A DNA stretch of 64,000 bases from NCBI GenBank assembly GCA_947561395.2, contig OX387190.1, forward strand, positions 17,106,858 to 17,170,857, given 5' to 3'. Origin of the DNA: Buxus sempervirens. Lineage: Eukaryota; Streptophyta; Magnoliopsida; Buxales; Buxaceae. The position numbers and the translations under genes are program-made. Under the pieces are notes generated by a model. That model was not told the DNA's origin and ran no database searches. It saw nothing but the letters and a program-made list of their open reading frames with translations. Below are positions 22,310-37,017 of the stretch, one piece after another (position 1 is the first letter of the stretch; each line of letters begins with the position of its first letter).

Positions 22310-23047
22310 CCATCAAGCTACTTTTTCCTTTTGTGTTTCCTTTTATTATCATGTTTCATTTTTTTTAAACTAAAAAGAACGCAAATAACGCTGACAGAAT
22401 TTTACAAACTCAGTGTAGGAAAAATAGGTATTCCAAATGCAACCATTACAAACAAACAAAGTGCAGTGAACGCAATGCTCTGTATCTAATGATCACAAGC
22501 AAACATAGTACACAATAGTCTCGGTTTAGTCATTCTAACCGAAGCACTCCACTCACAGTCTAATCTTATGTTGCAAAATCATCTGTTGGTTTTGATTCTT
22601 CTGTCTTTGGATTGAAATCACAATTTTTGCAGAACATGAACATCAAAGGTTTACTTCATTTAAATCAATGGCAAACACAGCAAAGGCAAAATAAACAAAC
22701 CTGTTGGAGAGTAGCTTCAACTTGGTTTTTAGAATTATTGGAATGTGCACAGCAGTAGAAGGAGATCTGTCCCTACAGCAGATTGCTAAGAGACTTTTTC
22801 TGTTAGTCAGATTTCAACTCCCTTCTTGTAGAATTCTCTCCCTTTTTCTGATTCCCACCATTCTCTTCTTTCTCGTTTTTATTTTTTATTTTTTTTATCT
22901 CTGTTCGTTCTCTTTTTTATCCCTCTGTTCGTCCCCTGTAAAATCTGTCCTCCCTTCTCCTTTAACAGAGAAGGGAGAAGGAGATGGGAGAGGGGAGGCA
23001 GGCCCACATGGGCCCAAATGGGTCACCTCCCCTCCCTCCAATCGCCA

Positions 23048-23085
23048 TTAGATAAGGAGGGGCAAACCGCCCCTTCCTTATCTAA
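23048..23085. repeat. Long hairpin in O1 LTR
   Basis: Inverted repeat with arms TTAGATAAGGAGGGGC and GCCCCTTCCTTATCTAA (one bulge) around a 5-nt loop AAACC. Confidence 0.85.
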
Positions 23086-23517
23086 TTTTTTATTTTATTT
23101 TATTTTTTTTATTTAATTTGTACCCTCAATTACTTTGTTTTTGTTGGATACTCATTATCTAAATTTTTCTTTTCTTTTTTTTTTGTCTTTTATTTTTTTT
23201 ATTTATTTTTTATTTTTACATATTGCTGCCCAATGACAAACTTGTGACATACAGGTTTGCCACATGGCAAACCAAATCTTATAAATTTACGAAAATACCC
23301 TTGAAACTGTTTTGGCCATAACTTCATTGTTCGAACTCCGATTCACGCAAATTTAGTTGCGTTGGAATCGTATCGAAGCGTACTTTTCAATGGTGCAAGG
23401 GTTACTGGCCAAATCAGCTTCTTACAAAATGACAAATTTTTAGCTCTTTATTTCAGCTTGCTTAGGGTTTTGCTGTGTTTAGCAATTTTTTGTTTGAACA
23501 AAATTTTGGTGCTTACA

Positions 23518-24927
23518 CTACTAATGATACTCAAGCCCCATGCAGCGCAGCTTAGACAAGAGCCGTAGTCACTGACTTATTGCACACGTACTCATCAGAG
23601 TTGGCATGTACCACCAGCATGCAGCACCAGAATCAATACATGGAGATGGTCGCTTATCCACTTGTACAGGGAATCATTAGCGGCTCAGCGGGGTGTCCCT
23701 CCAGACATAGGACCTTCCCAAACAAACCAACTTGCAAAGGAAGCGCGCTCGCACAAGGGAGAAACTCAACCCAAATGAAATATCCCTTAGCTATCTAGCC
23801 ACAACTATGGATCTATAACCAGCTATGCCCACTAGACTCAAAAAAATCCCTAAAGTCTAATAATTCTATAAGGGTTGGTGCCTAGCGACATATAAAGGGT
23901 AAATCTGACATTTCCTTAAATATTTGGGTTAATTAAGTTGGACTTATGATCTGAAATCTCTTTATGTAATTATCTGGTTGATAGTGTAATTTAAAGATGT
24001 TTGGTAACTGGTATTTCAAATGATAGGCCAAATTTTCCAAAGACTAAACTTCATAGTTTATTTTGGTCTTAAAGCATCTTAATTAATGATTAAAATTTAC
24101 TAAAAATAGTTTGGAATTGAATCAAGGTTTGAAAATACGAATTTCTGCATTTTCTGCACAGAGTGCCTAGGATCACTCTAGCGGTCTAGGGTAGGCGGTC
24201 GTTCAATTTCGGTCGCCGACAATAAATCGTCGGGCGGTCTCGATTTTTGCACTAGCACCTAAGAGCGCTAAGTACAGTAAAGTCGGCGGTCACTCAAAAA
24301 CGATCAAAAAGTGTTTGTAAATGCGATTTTCCTATTCTAAGCATTCGAACAATACATATAATGATTATATCATGCTTTATACATATATCTACATCACAAA
24401 ACATGCTTTGGAGGTTAAACACACATAAATACAAACACAGACAATAAAACGGTGTCACCTACCTCTGTTCGTGTGGTTTCTTCTTCTCCACTTGAACAAC
24501 AACGAACTCTAACACCAAGCAACGTTCAGAAGACCAAACTCAATGTTCTCTCTCTCCCTTTTTCTTCTTCTTCTTCTTCCAATCGCCAGCGGTCGCGGTT
24601 TGTCTTGCGGCTGTTGAATACAAAGGGTACGTCGATAGGTATTCCAAGCGTATAAAATTAGGGTATTAAACAAGTACTTATACCCCCTGATCCCACGTAG
24701 CTCACTCACTAAAGTTCTATGCACACTGCCCAATCAAAACACAACAAACTTAAAATATGAATCATACCTTGATAACTCATGATCGGACGGTCAGATCTGC
24801 GTCCAACACTTGATCTCCACTGATATCACGCTCACCTACGTCAATAAATTATTTCCATCAATTATAACTCCCAAAGATATTATTTATTAATTTATTATAT
24901 TATTTAAGGAAAATTCGGGGTCTTACA
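23518..24927 (-). mobile_element. LTR-F fragment (copy 2), host of O1
   Basis: Outer end GGGGTCTTACA at 24927 matches the reverse complement of the LTR-F start at 59632. From 23518 it aligns with LTR-F copy 1 (61145 downward in reverse) in the module beginning CTACTAATGATACTC. It has the CpG-rich block (24160-24315) and donor-like AACAGAG/GTAGGTGAC near 24455. The rest of this LTR must lie left of the window on the far side of O1, where CTACT should repeat. Confidence 0.8.
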
Positions 24928-25442
24928 CCGTGGATTTTATATTAGTAGATATACCCGCATGTCATGGTTTATCGAGAGATATATGCATAAACTGTGTTTT
25001 CATTGACTTATGCATGTGTTGCTTTCTGAGACATTCGTCTCACAGTTGTTTATATCTTATTTTTCAGATCCATCGACGTCCGGTGTGAAGGTCCGGGCTG
25101 GGGATAGAGGCAAGGAGAAAGCTATAGGGAATAAAGGGGAGGATTTCTGTAGGCCTTAGGCTTTTAATTGTAATGCATGTATAGTTTTTGAATTGTAGAA
25201 CCTTTAGAATTAGTGAGGAGTGACTAGTCACCCAATATTTTGTAACTAAACTTTTGTGTCTTGTTTCCTTTAATATATATACATGAACACTTTTGATATG
25301 CACATGTATAAGCTGTTGCACTTGCACTCGTTGAGAAAAAGTTTTAAAAATCCTTTGTGTTTTGTTGAGTATAAAGGCCCACTTGCCACGGTCTGGGACG
25401 GGTTGTGCCTTGGAGGGGCGGGCTTGGTTCCGGGTCGTGACA
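24928..25442 (+). mobile_element. LTR-G 3' fragment
   Basis: Plus-oriented LTR end closing in GGGTCGTGACA (25442), which mirrors the LTR start TGTCACGACCC known from plant LTRs. It carries the shared pre-acceptor block (GCATGTGTTGCTTTCTGAGA, CATTCGTCTCA, TTTTTCAG ending 25067). Its 5' part is missing because LTR-F copy 2 inserted into it. Confidence 0.62.
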
Positions 25443-25856
25443 TGAAATCCCTAGGCTTAATGGGCTAGGGTTTTGGACACCCTTCCCTCACTGGTAAGTG
25501 GGCTTCCCGTGAAGGAAGCAGGGCTCGATAGGCCCAAGCTCGTGGTCCCAGCCAAACCATGCTTCAATTTGGGCCTTATTGGGCCTCATGAGGTTTGGCC
25601 CATTCACTTAACTTTTATTTTTCTTCTTAACACAAAGTGAGTTAATCAGGCTGGGTGGGCCCTGTTGGAAGTCCCACACGTGATCAAGTTGAACCTGTTG
25701 GGTCCAAGGCCTATGTTGGGTTTCGAGTTAGCCCCGAAACCCTGTTGGATTCATTGGGTGGATTAAAAAATGGGCAAAAGGGCTGAAAACTGATTTTTGG
25801 TGTGTTTTTCAGGGTGTAACCGAAATTTAATTTCGATCAAACCTTTATATAGTATG

Positions 25857-27973
25857 TGTAACGCCCGGGATCCGTGTTGTTCAATAAAGGTATAACATGT
25901 CTCACGGAGTGTTAGGTAAGGATCTAAAATAAGTGTGATCGCTGGACAATCACCTAAATATTATACCATATCAGAGTGCACAACCATTTATTAGCTAAGA
26001 ATTCAAAATTTAGCATTTATTATAATCAAACGGTTCAACCTCAAACTAATTTATTACACTTCCAAATTAAAGTAATCAAAAGAATCAAAGTTTCCAATCA
26101 AAAATATAAAACCTACGAATCTAGGAAGTGTAGTAATAGTCTTCCCCCCTATATGTGTCAGTCGGATCTACCCCAGTAGGCGCCTCACCACGAGTATCTA
26201 AAAACAAAAACAGAGGAATGAGATACGAATATCATAGCGAGTAGTAGATGCATGCAGAAATAGTTATCAACAGTTATAAATATGCCTCGATAAATAACCA
26301 GCACGATCAATCAACAAAAATAATTCCGAAGGTTTAAATCCAATCCCATTAACAATTTTACACAAAAGACCAACCACAATTTCCTATTACACATCGAATG
26401 GTCAATGTCACGACTATTGTTTGAATTGATTAATTGACATGCCAAGGAGACATCTACACCTCCATATACGCAGTTCCGGCCTACTCAGGGTTTCGGAACT
26501 CTGAAATGACGGCCTACCCAGAGTTTTGTCATCCAATGCCGGCCTACTCCCCAGGTTTCGACATTGACAACCAGGCCTACTCAGGGTTTCTGGCTGCTCT
26601 ACATCGGTCGTGGCAACACACAAGGCCATGCAATTACATCAATAAACAATACCATCACATTACTAAGCTTAACAAGGATCCAGGAGAAGCTAAACCAAAA
26701 TAGTAAAACAAATTTCACAACTCACATTGTCAACACATTAAACCCATATTTCCATCATCACAGGACCAGACCAGAACAATACTCATGATATCTCAGAAAA
26801 TAATCCAACCCCAAATACACTAGTAGTACACCCCTTTTTACCCACACCAAATAATTTTTCAAATCACATTTCAGCACTCTAAAACAAGTAAAACAATTTT
26901 AAACAATTTCTCAATCAGAAAACAAGTGTAGAACATAAAGGAAAGCTAATTCATTAACCCATGGTGTCAGGAACAGCAAAATAACCTACCAACATTCCTT
27001 AATTTATCACTTCGGGAACTCATAAGACTACCAATAAATTTGACTTAATGATCTCCGAGTGTTTTGAACAAATAAAATAATTCTAATATCCTAATCTAGT
27101 CTTTGGCTAAGAGGTGAAAGCCTCACAGTATCAGAAACATCTTCAGATTGATTAGCCGCACTACTTTAGTGGGTGCGCTGACCTCAGCGCAGTTGGTGCC
27201 AGGTCGGCGAACCTAATCTTTCCTATGCGCTGAGCGTAGGCCATTGGCGCTAGGTCGGCGCCAACTCGGCGGATATCGACAATCACTTGCGCTGAGCTGT
27301 CACTGAGAGGAAAGTGGTTGGCGGCAGCTCGACGAATCCAACCTGTTATTTTACGACTCTCTCTTAAATCAAAAACTCCATGGCTAACCAAAATTTTGAC
27401 CTCTGTAACAATTTTCCTATGCTTCTACCATCCCCAAAAGGCGTTTAAACATGATTCAAAATTAATCTAATATACTTCCAAAATCCCACCTCAAAATCTC
27501 GTTGAAAACCCAAGTCCGAAACTAAGATATTCCCTAACATGCAGTTCGGCTAATCTCCAAGATAAAAATCCAAAACACGGATTGAAACCATACAACTCAC
27601 CTGTTATACGCTCAAATCCCTGCAACCGAAACTCCTTTAACAACAAGTTAACCGATCAATCTCCACCCAGTTCTTCTTTTGTTCGCAAGACGTTTTTTTT
27701 TTCTGAACACCCTAATCCGGAACACGCTGATCGGCAGGAACCACACATTTCTCTCCAAAACCCTAGAACTCCAGCCGAAATCTCCTTCAACTCAAAGTAT
27801 GCGAAAACCTACGAAGCTAAATACCTTAAGTATTTATACTTACCCTATATACTTTGCCGCTCGACAAATTTTAAACCCATGATTCAGTACACGCTCGCCC
27901 ACCAAGTTTTCCCTACATACACAGCTTATTAATTCTCATAAACAATAATCATGTAGAAAATTGGGGTTTTACA
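25857..27973 (-). mobile_element. Solo LTR, family LTR-A'
   Basis: Plus-strand ends TGTAACGCCCGGG and TTGGGGTTTTACA, duplication GTATG/ATATG (25852-25856, 27974-27978; one mismatch, so probably older). It shares the GTAGGCC array with LTR-A, in one cluster (26470-26610), and has TATAAATA (27831-27838), donor-like AACAG/GTGAGTTG near 27598, CpG-rich block (27165-27315) and pre-acceptor block (26198-26265). Confidence 0.82.
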
Positions 27974-27974
27974 A

Positions 27975-28041
27975 TATGACCGAAATTAAATTTCGGTCAT
28001 ACTATATTTATATACATAACCGAAATTTGATTTCGGTTATG
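27975..28041. repeat. Palindrome pair of O2
   Basis: Two perfect palindromes: 27975-28001 (13-bp arms TATGACCGAAATT around one A) and 28015-28041 (12-bp arms CATAACCGAAAT around TTG). A third, imperfect one is at 25815-25838. Confidence 0.9.
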
Positions 28042-29419
28042 CATATACAGTGTTTGCCCGACCTATGTTTTCGGGCAAACACAGAAAACCAATTTTTGGG
28101 CTTTTTCGACAAGTGCTGGATTCCCAGGTCCTTTGGGATGATCAGAGAGTTTGGTGGGCCCCTTTGTGGGCCCACAATGGTCCGAAATTACTTGAAAGTA
28201 CTCAAGTAGGCCACTTCCACCTCACTTTTGCGAAACCAAGATAGGGTACATGACTAGGTGAGTGTATGTGCAATGTAATGCCCCAAATCCAGGTCATTCA
28301 TTTTTTTTTTTTGGAATCAGATCAAGGTATTAACTTGTAGTACATTACAATCAGCTCAAAAAATAGAGAATAAAAGAACTAAGATTTATCAGAGTGCTAG
28401 GAAGCTTAAATTATTCATTAGAACTTGAATCTTTCTATTACATCAATTAATAAACTGAAAGGCAACTACAAGTTAACTAACTCAGAAATCCTACTAGATC
28501 ATCTACCATTAGTCCAAGAAAATAAATACCTCTATATAAATGTCCTACTCTTGTCTTCTGGATTTTCTAGCTTGCAAACCCACTATCAGTCTAACTCGAG
28601 GCGTCCTCTCCAAGATGTCCTGAAAACAAAACATTTAAAAGCAGGGGTGAAATACAAATATCTTAATAGGTAACACTATACATGAAGAAAAACCAATTAT
28701 ATATATATATAGGAAGTATCAATGGTTTCATGCTCTGTAAAATAAGCGAATAATCACGGTTGGTAAGATAAACGATCTACCACAATATAAAACCATTCTC
28801 AATTCAGTGCTCAAAATAAAGAAAGTTTATTCATGTAAACTCATTTCAATTAGGACACTGTGTTATAAATCACAATCACCTGGTTTCAATCAATCTCAAA
28901 ACAATTCTATATTTTATACATGTCCCAATATCACTCAATTTTAACTATTTTAGATCAAGTCACAGCAATTCCGTTCAATGATGTCATAATAAGATTTTAT
29001 TTATATTCACCCTATCAGATACGTCTAAACCAATCACTCAATCTCAAAACAAATCATAGAATTAGTAGTAAAGCCAACCTTCAGATAGTAGCCTACCTCT
29101 ATTGCAGGATGTAAACACATAGCATCCACATATCCTCTGTAGGAGAATGCATGTCTCTAAGACTACAGATACCCCTACAGGAGATAGCATTACTCAACCG
29201 CGGAATGTGAACACATAGTATCTACCTCTAACGTAGGAGATAGCTCCCTCACCTTTCAGTGATAACTCACACACCCATCCCCCATGTGGAATGCAATCAC
29301 GTATAATCACATCTCCCTCACATGAAGTACCTCTCTTGTAGGATGCAAACCCATCGGAATTACATTTGCCCCACAGGAGGAAATATGTCTCTCCCACAAG
29401 GTAATACACTAAAAAAAAA

Positions 29420-29670
29420 TGTCTTCTTGCGGCACTTACTTGTGGCATCCAACAAAAAGAATGCCGCTAAATGCCTATTAAAAACACGCTCCCGTTAATT
29501 GCATTTTGTTTAACAGCGTTTTGATATAAACGCAGCTAAAACCCTATAAGAACCAAAAAAGAGGCGTTTTTGGTCCCACCTTCTCTTTCGCACCCAAATC
29601 CTCTGTAAATCGCACTTCGTTTAACAGTGCTTTGGTATAAACGCTGCTAAAACAATATAGGAAAGAAATT
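29420..29670. repeat. CACTA left subterminal repeats
   Basis: Degenerate copies of the transposase-binding type word, e.g. TGCGGCA, ATGCCGCTAAA, ACGCAGCTAAAA, ACGCTGCTAAAA and AGGCGTTTTT, on both strands. Confidence 0.7.
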
Positions 29671-30021
29671 AGAGGCGTTTTTTTGTCCCACCTCCTTCTC
29701 TCTCGTGCCCAAATCCCATCTAATTCGCGCAATCACAATCTCCACTCAATCGCGCGCTCCCCTCTCACTCAAATCTCCATCGATCATGTTGGTAAAAAAA
29801 CCCTTCAACAGAATCTATGTGATTTTCGAATATCTCCTTTCCAAATCCCATATAGTTCCATATCTTTTGCTGAACCCTCTTCTCTCTTGCTCAAATCCTT
29901 CCTTGCGAAGTATATTTTGGCAATCGACTAAAACGCCTTTGATTTATGAAGCTGTTCTTGTTCGTTCAGTGGATTTTGGAAACCAGCCGCCGCAGTGTAT
30001 CGTGAGCAACCCACAGGTAAA

Positions 30022-33351
<3,330 letters not shown>

Positions 33352-36300
33352 TGTAGAACCCCAGTTTTGTGTAGAAAAAAAAAATAATAATAAATAATAA
33401 AATAATAAAATGAAATAATAATAATAGAATGAAAATAAACAAATGATAACAGTAGATTAAATAAAAGTATATGCACATATGGATGTATGTACAGGGTAAG
33501 TCAACTTTATTATTGCTAGAAATTTGTGGTCATTAGGGTTAAAGAAAATGAGGTGGAAACATTTATACGTAGGTCATATTCGGATCGGAAATAAATAAAA
33601 AATGGGTCAATGGTTAAAATCCGGGAAAACCCTACACTAAGGAGGGGTAGAAAGGGGATTCCCAGGGTAAATGGTGAATTAGGTTAAACCCTCGCGGTGT
33701 ATAAATAGGTAACTGATATAAATTTTCGGGGTTTTAGGGGAATGTTGTTGCTCTGAAATTAGGGCGGCTACTGTGGCGATTAGGGTTTCGCTAGGAAGAG
33801 ATGAGAACCGCAAGAGTTGCTAGGAGTTTATTGGAGTCGGATTTCTGCGGGTTATCTCTCTCGCGAGCAGAGGAATTGTTCGGCTACCATTTCATCTTCG
33901 CGCGCACCCGGAAATCGCGATCGGCCGAATGGGGAAGAAGCTGTTTTTCTGGGATTAAGCGCATACGGTGAGTAGCACTGATTTACAACTGGGTTTTGTA
34001 TTTGATGTTTTCGCGAGCTTATTCTGATGCATGGTTTGTATATTAAATGATGTATGAGTTTTCTGGTTTTCGGGAAATGACATGAACAGAGTCTCCGGAC
34101 TGAATTTTATCTTTAAGAATAAAAGTGTTTAGATTAAATCCAAATATGGTTGGGAAGTCTTCTGGGAGTATTAGAAGTGTATTGGAGCAATTACAGACCT
34201 AAACCAACCGGCCAGACTTGTAGATCTTGGAATAACAGAGAACCAAAAATCACAGGGGGTATCCGCCCACCTCGCGCTCACCGGCGCTCACCTAAGAGGT
34301 AGGCGCCCCGTTAAACATGACCCACCACCCACCTCACGCCCGGCTGCCGCTCAGCTCGCGCTCAGCAGAAAACCTTGCGCTCATCTCGCGCCCACCTCAC
34401 GCCCATCTCGCGCTCAGCTCACGCTCACCTAGCATCGAGTGAGCGGTAGGTCCATTTTTACCTGTTTCCTTACCGCCGACCGGCGCTCACCTCGCGCCCA
34501 CCTCAGGAGGTGAGCGCATAGTCCAATACACTTGCCGAATTACAGAATTTGTTGAAAGTAGCCCCTTAATTACATGAAAGACATTTAAGTCCTGTGTATT
34601 TATTGCTCCATTTACTTAAGTCTTTACATGTAAATAAGGTTTTACCCCCCATTTGGAACCAATAAAAATACTTCCAAGGTCTAATTCCCAGCCAATAAAA
34701 AGTCAACTTTCCAGTTCATGCCTAAATCCCAGTTTTAATCAAAATGCCTGGTTTGGGTTTAATACCCAGATGAGTGATTCAGGAGCCCAGAAAATTCTAG
34801 GAGATGTGTTTACCCACCAATAGACTACAACCAAAATTTGAGCCCGAAACTCCTTGTAAATTTGTCTAGAAAAATTATATACCAAAAGTCAACGTTTTTA
34901 ACCAGACTTGGAATATTTTGAGGTCCGGAACTTTTTGTCTCAGAATTGATTGCTTTTTGGTATGGTGACCTTATAGGGGATCCTAAGACTATTCCACTCA
35001 TCCAAAATGTGTTTCCAGGGTTTTATGACATTCAATTGATTGATTTGGATTATGAAAACGAAATTTAGAATCTAGGAGCTATTTTGCTGGATTATGTTTA
35101 GTCGAAGTTTGGATGCTGAAATCACTTCTATATAATGTGCTTTATTCTGAAAGTCAGTTTTGAAACCATATTGTTCTGCTGAAATAACTCTACACTATCA
35201 TGCTAGTTCACCTTTGAATGCACGGTGCACTTCAGGAATGATTTACTTGAATATTGCTTTATATCGGTGGACGGTTTAGAATCATATCTTATTCTGTTCT
35301 GGTTTCATTTGTTTGAAAAATTCTGAATGTATTGTCTTGTTATAAATAACTGTGTTTTGTATTCAAATGGCATGGTTTGTGGAAATGAGAAATACGGAAA
35401 GTATTGAGATACTATTTGGTCCAGAGGGACAGGTGATGAACTGTGATGAGTTTTACATGATGTGGAATGAATGGTTTTACTTTGATGTTGGAATTGAGAT
35501 TATACGATGTTTTACTGTTTTGGTCTAGCTTGTCCTGGATCCAGAGTCTAAGCTTAGTAATGTGATGTTATTGTTGGTTGTTGAAATTGCATGGCCTTGT
35601 GTGTTGCCACGACCGGTGTAGAGCAGCCAGAAACCCTGAGTAGGCCTGGTTGTCAATGCAGAAACCCGGGGAGTAGGCCTGCATTGGATGACGAAACCTT
35701 GAGTAGGCCGTCATTTCAGAGTTTCCGAAACCCTGAGTAGGCCGGAACTGTGTACATGGAGGTGTGGAGTGTCTACTTGGCATGTTTAATTTATCAACTA
35801 AACGATAGTCATGACATTGACCAATGTTGGTATTTGATTTTGTTTGACGTGATATGTTTTATTCGCTGGTTGTTGGTATTTATGGTTCATGGAATATTGT
35901 TTACCGATTATTGGGTATTGTTCTTCCCGCCAGTGTAGAGCAGCCAGAAATCCTAAGTAGGCCTGGTTGTCAATGCAGAAACCCGAGGAGTAGGCCTGCA
36001 TTGGATGACGTAGTCATTTCAATATCCGAAACCCTGAGTAGGCCGGATATACATTTGGAGGCGTGGGCATGGTTATGAGAAGACTTTGTGTTATATGACA
36101 TTGGTGTATCTGGAATTACATCTTGAGATACGAAATTATGGTTATTCGCTATGTTGTTGTTAGTTAATCTTTATTTTATCGCATTCTTCGGGATTGGAAA
36201 CGGATTGTTATTGTTTGACTTACCTGATGGTTTTCCCGCACTGATATGAATTGGATTATTGAAGTTTAGTCGGCTTATTCGGAATATGCGTATTATCGTC

Positions 36301-36625
36301 ATTGTACATGGTTATAATCGTGGCATGTTTTAGAACTGAAATAAATGTATTTGTGCATGCATGTGCTGCTCACTGGGATATTCGTATCTCATTCCGTATT
36401 GTTTTGTTTTGTTTTCAGCTGCTCCTAGAGAGGAAGATACTTGCGGGTAGTTACTTGGTCATGTGAGTTTTATTTTAGTTTGGGGAATATTTTAGCGCAC
36501 TCTGTTATATAGTTATTGTTGTATTCATGTTTTTCCTTCACTCTGATATTGCGATCCTGTGTTTTATAATAACCTCTGGAGACGAGTTACGGGTTTTTCA
36601 TGTGACTCGGATCCGGGGCGTTACA
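33352..36625 (+). mobile_element. Solo LTR, family LTR-A, copy 3
   Basis: Ends TGTAGAACCCC and GGGGCGTTACA, exact duplication CAAGT (33347-33351, 36626-36630). Near-identical over long stretches to copy 1, with TATAAATA (33700-33707), ACG/GTGAGT donor-like site (33968), CpG-rich block (34255-34520), two GTAGGCC clusters (35615-36050) and pre-acceptor block ending TTTTCAG (36418). Inserted in the CACTA about 0.4 kb upstream of the transposase start. Confidence 0.9.
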
Positions 36626-37017
36626 CAAGTACTCTCTATTTGGCAAGAGAAATGGTAAAGGAAAATATTTGAAACAAGGCTAAACTTTTGAACTGTTGTC
36701 CTAAGAACATGACATTAACTAACATCTATGAGACAGGAAAAATATATTTCTCAGGAAGACTAATAGTGTCTTAAACCATTAACATAGGCTGTAGTAACAA
36801 TGTGAGCAACATCAATTCTGCAACCACTTTGGGGATCGTAGAGGGGGAACTGATTCTATATACATTAGTAGTCATAAACTACTTGCTATATTAGTATTCA
36901 ATCTAGACATGCTCTATTATAGAGCAAATGAGTAATTTAGATATTAACATATTTGATTTGTTGTTTTAGACCTTTTTCAGAAGAATAAAAAAAGGTGTAC
37001 ATCCAATTTGGCCAATT

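Larger units (their letters stand above)
1..23517 (-). mobile_element. Ogre/Tat-type Ty3/gypsy retrotransposon O1 (5' LTR to integrase; 3' LTR outside window)
   Basis: One element on the minus strand: 5' LTR, tRNA-Arg primer binding site, long leader with an extra ORF1, gag, protease region, reverse transcriptase, RNase H, a second archaeal-type RNase H, then integrase. ORF1 upstream of gag, the dual RNase H and this primer site are established marks of the plant Tat/Ogre lineage. Three solo LTRs (2669-5858, 10267-13268, 15179-17930) interrupt it. Without them and their target duplications about 14.6 kb of the element lies in the window, with more to the left. The coding frames carry stops and frameshifts, so this copy looks non-autonomous. 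Its right flank (CTACT) lies in an LTR-F copy. Confidence 0.9.
21175..23517 (-). mobile_element. 5' LTR of Ogre-type element O1
   Basis: In element direction it starts TGTAAGCACCAAAATTTTG at 23517 and ends GTGCGCACA at 21175, 3 nt before the primer site (an end 2 nt shorter is also possible). It contains the U3 module shared with O2-O4 (TTGCGTTGGAATCGTATCG, near 23350), a CCACATGGCAAACC motif, a long hairpin (23048-23085) and two direct-repeat pairs spaced 147-148 bp. No TATA box is obvious; GGGATAAAAAAG near 22910 is the best candidate. Confidence 0.82.
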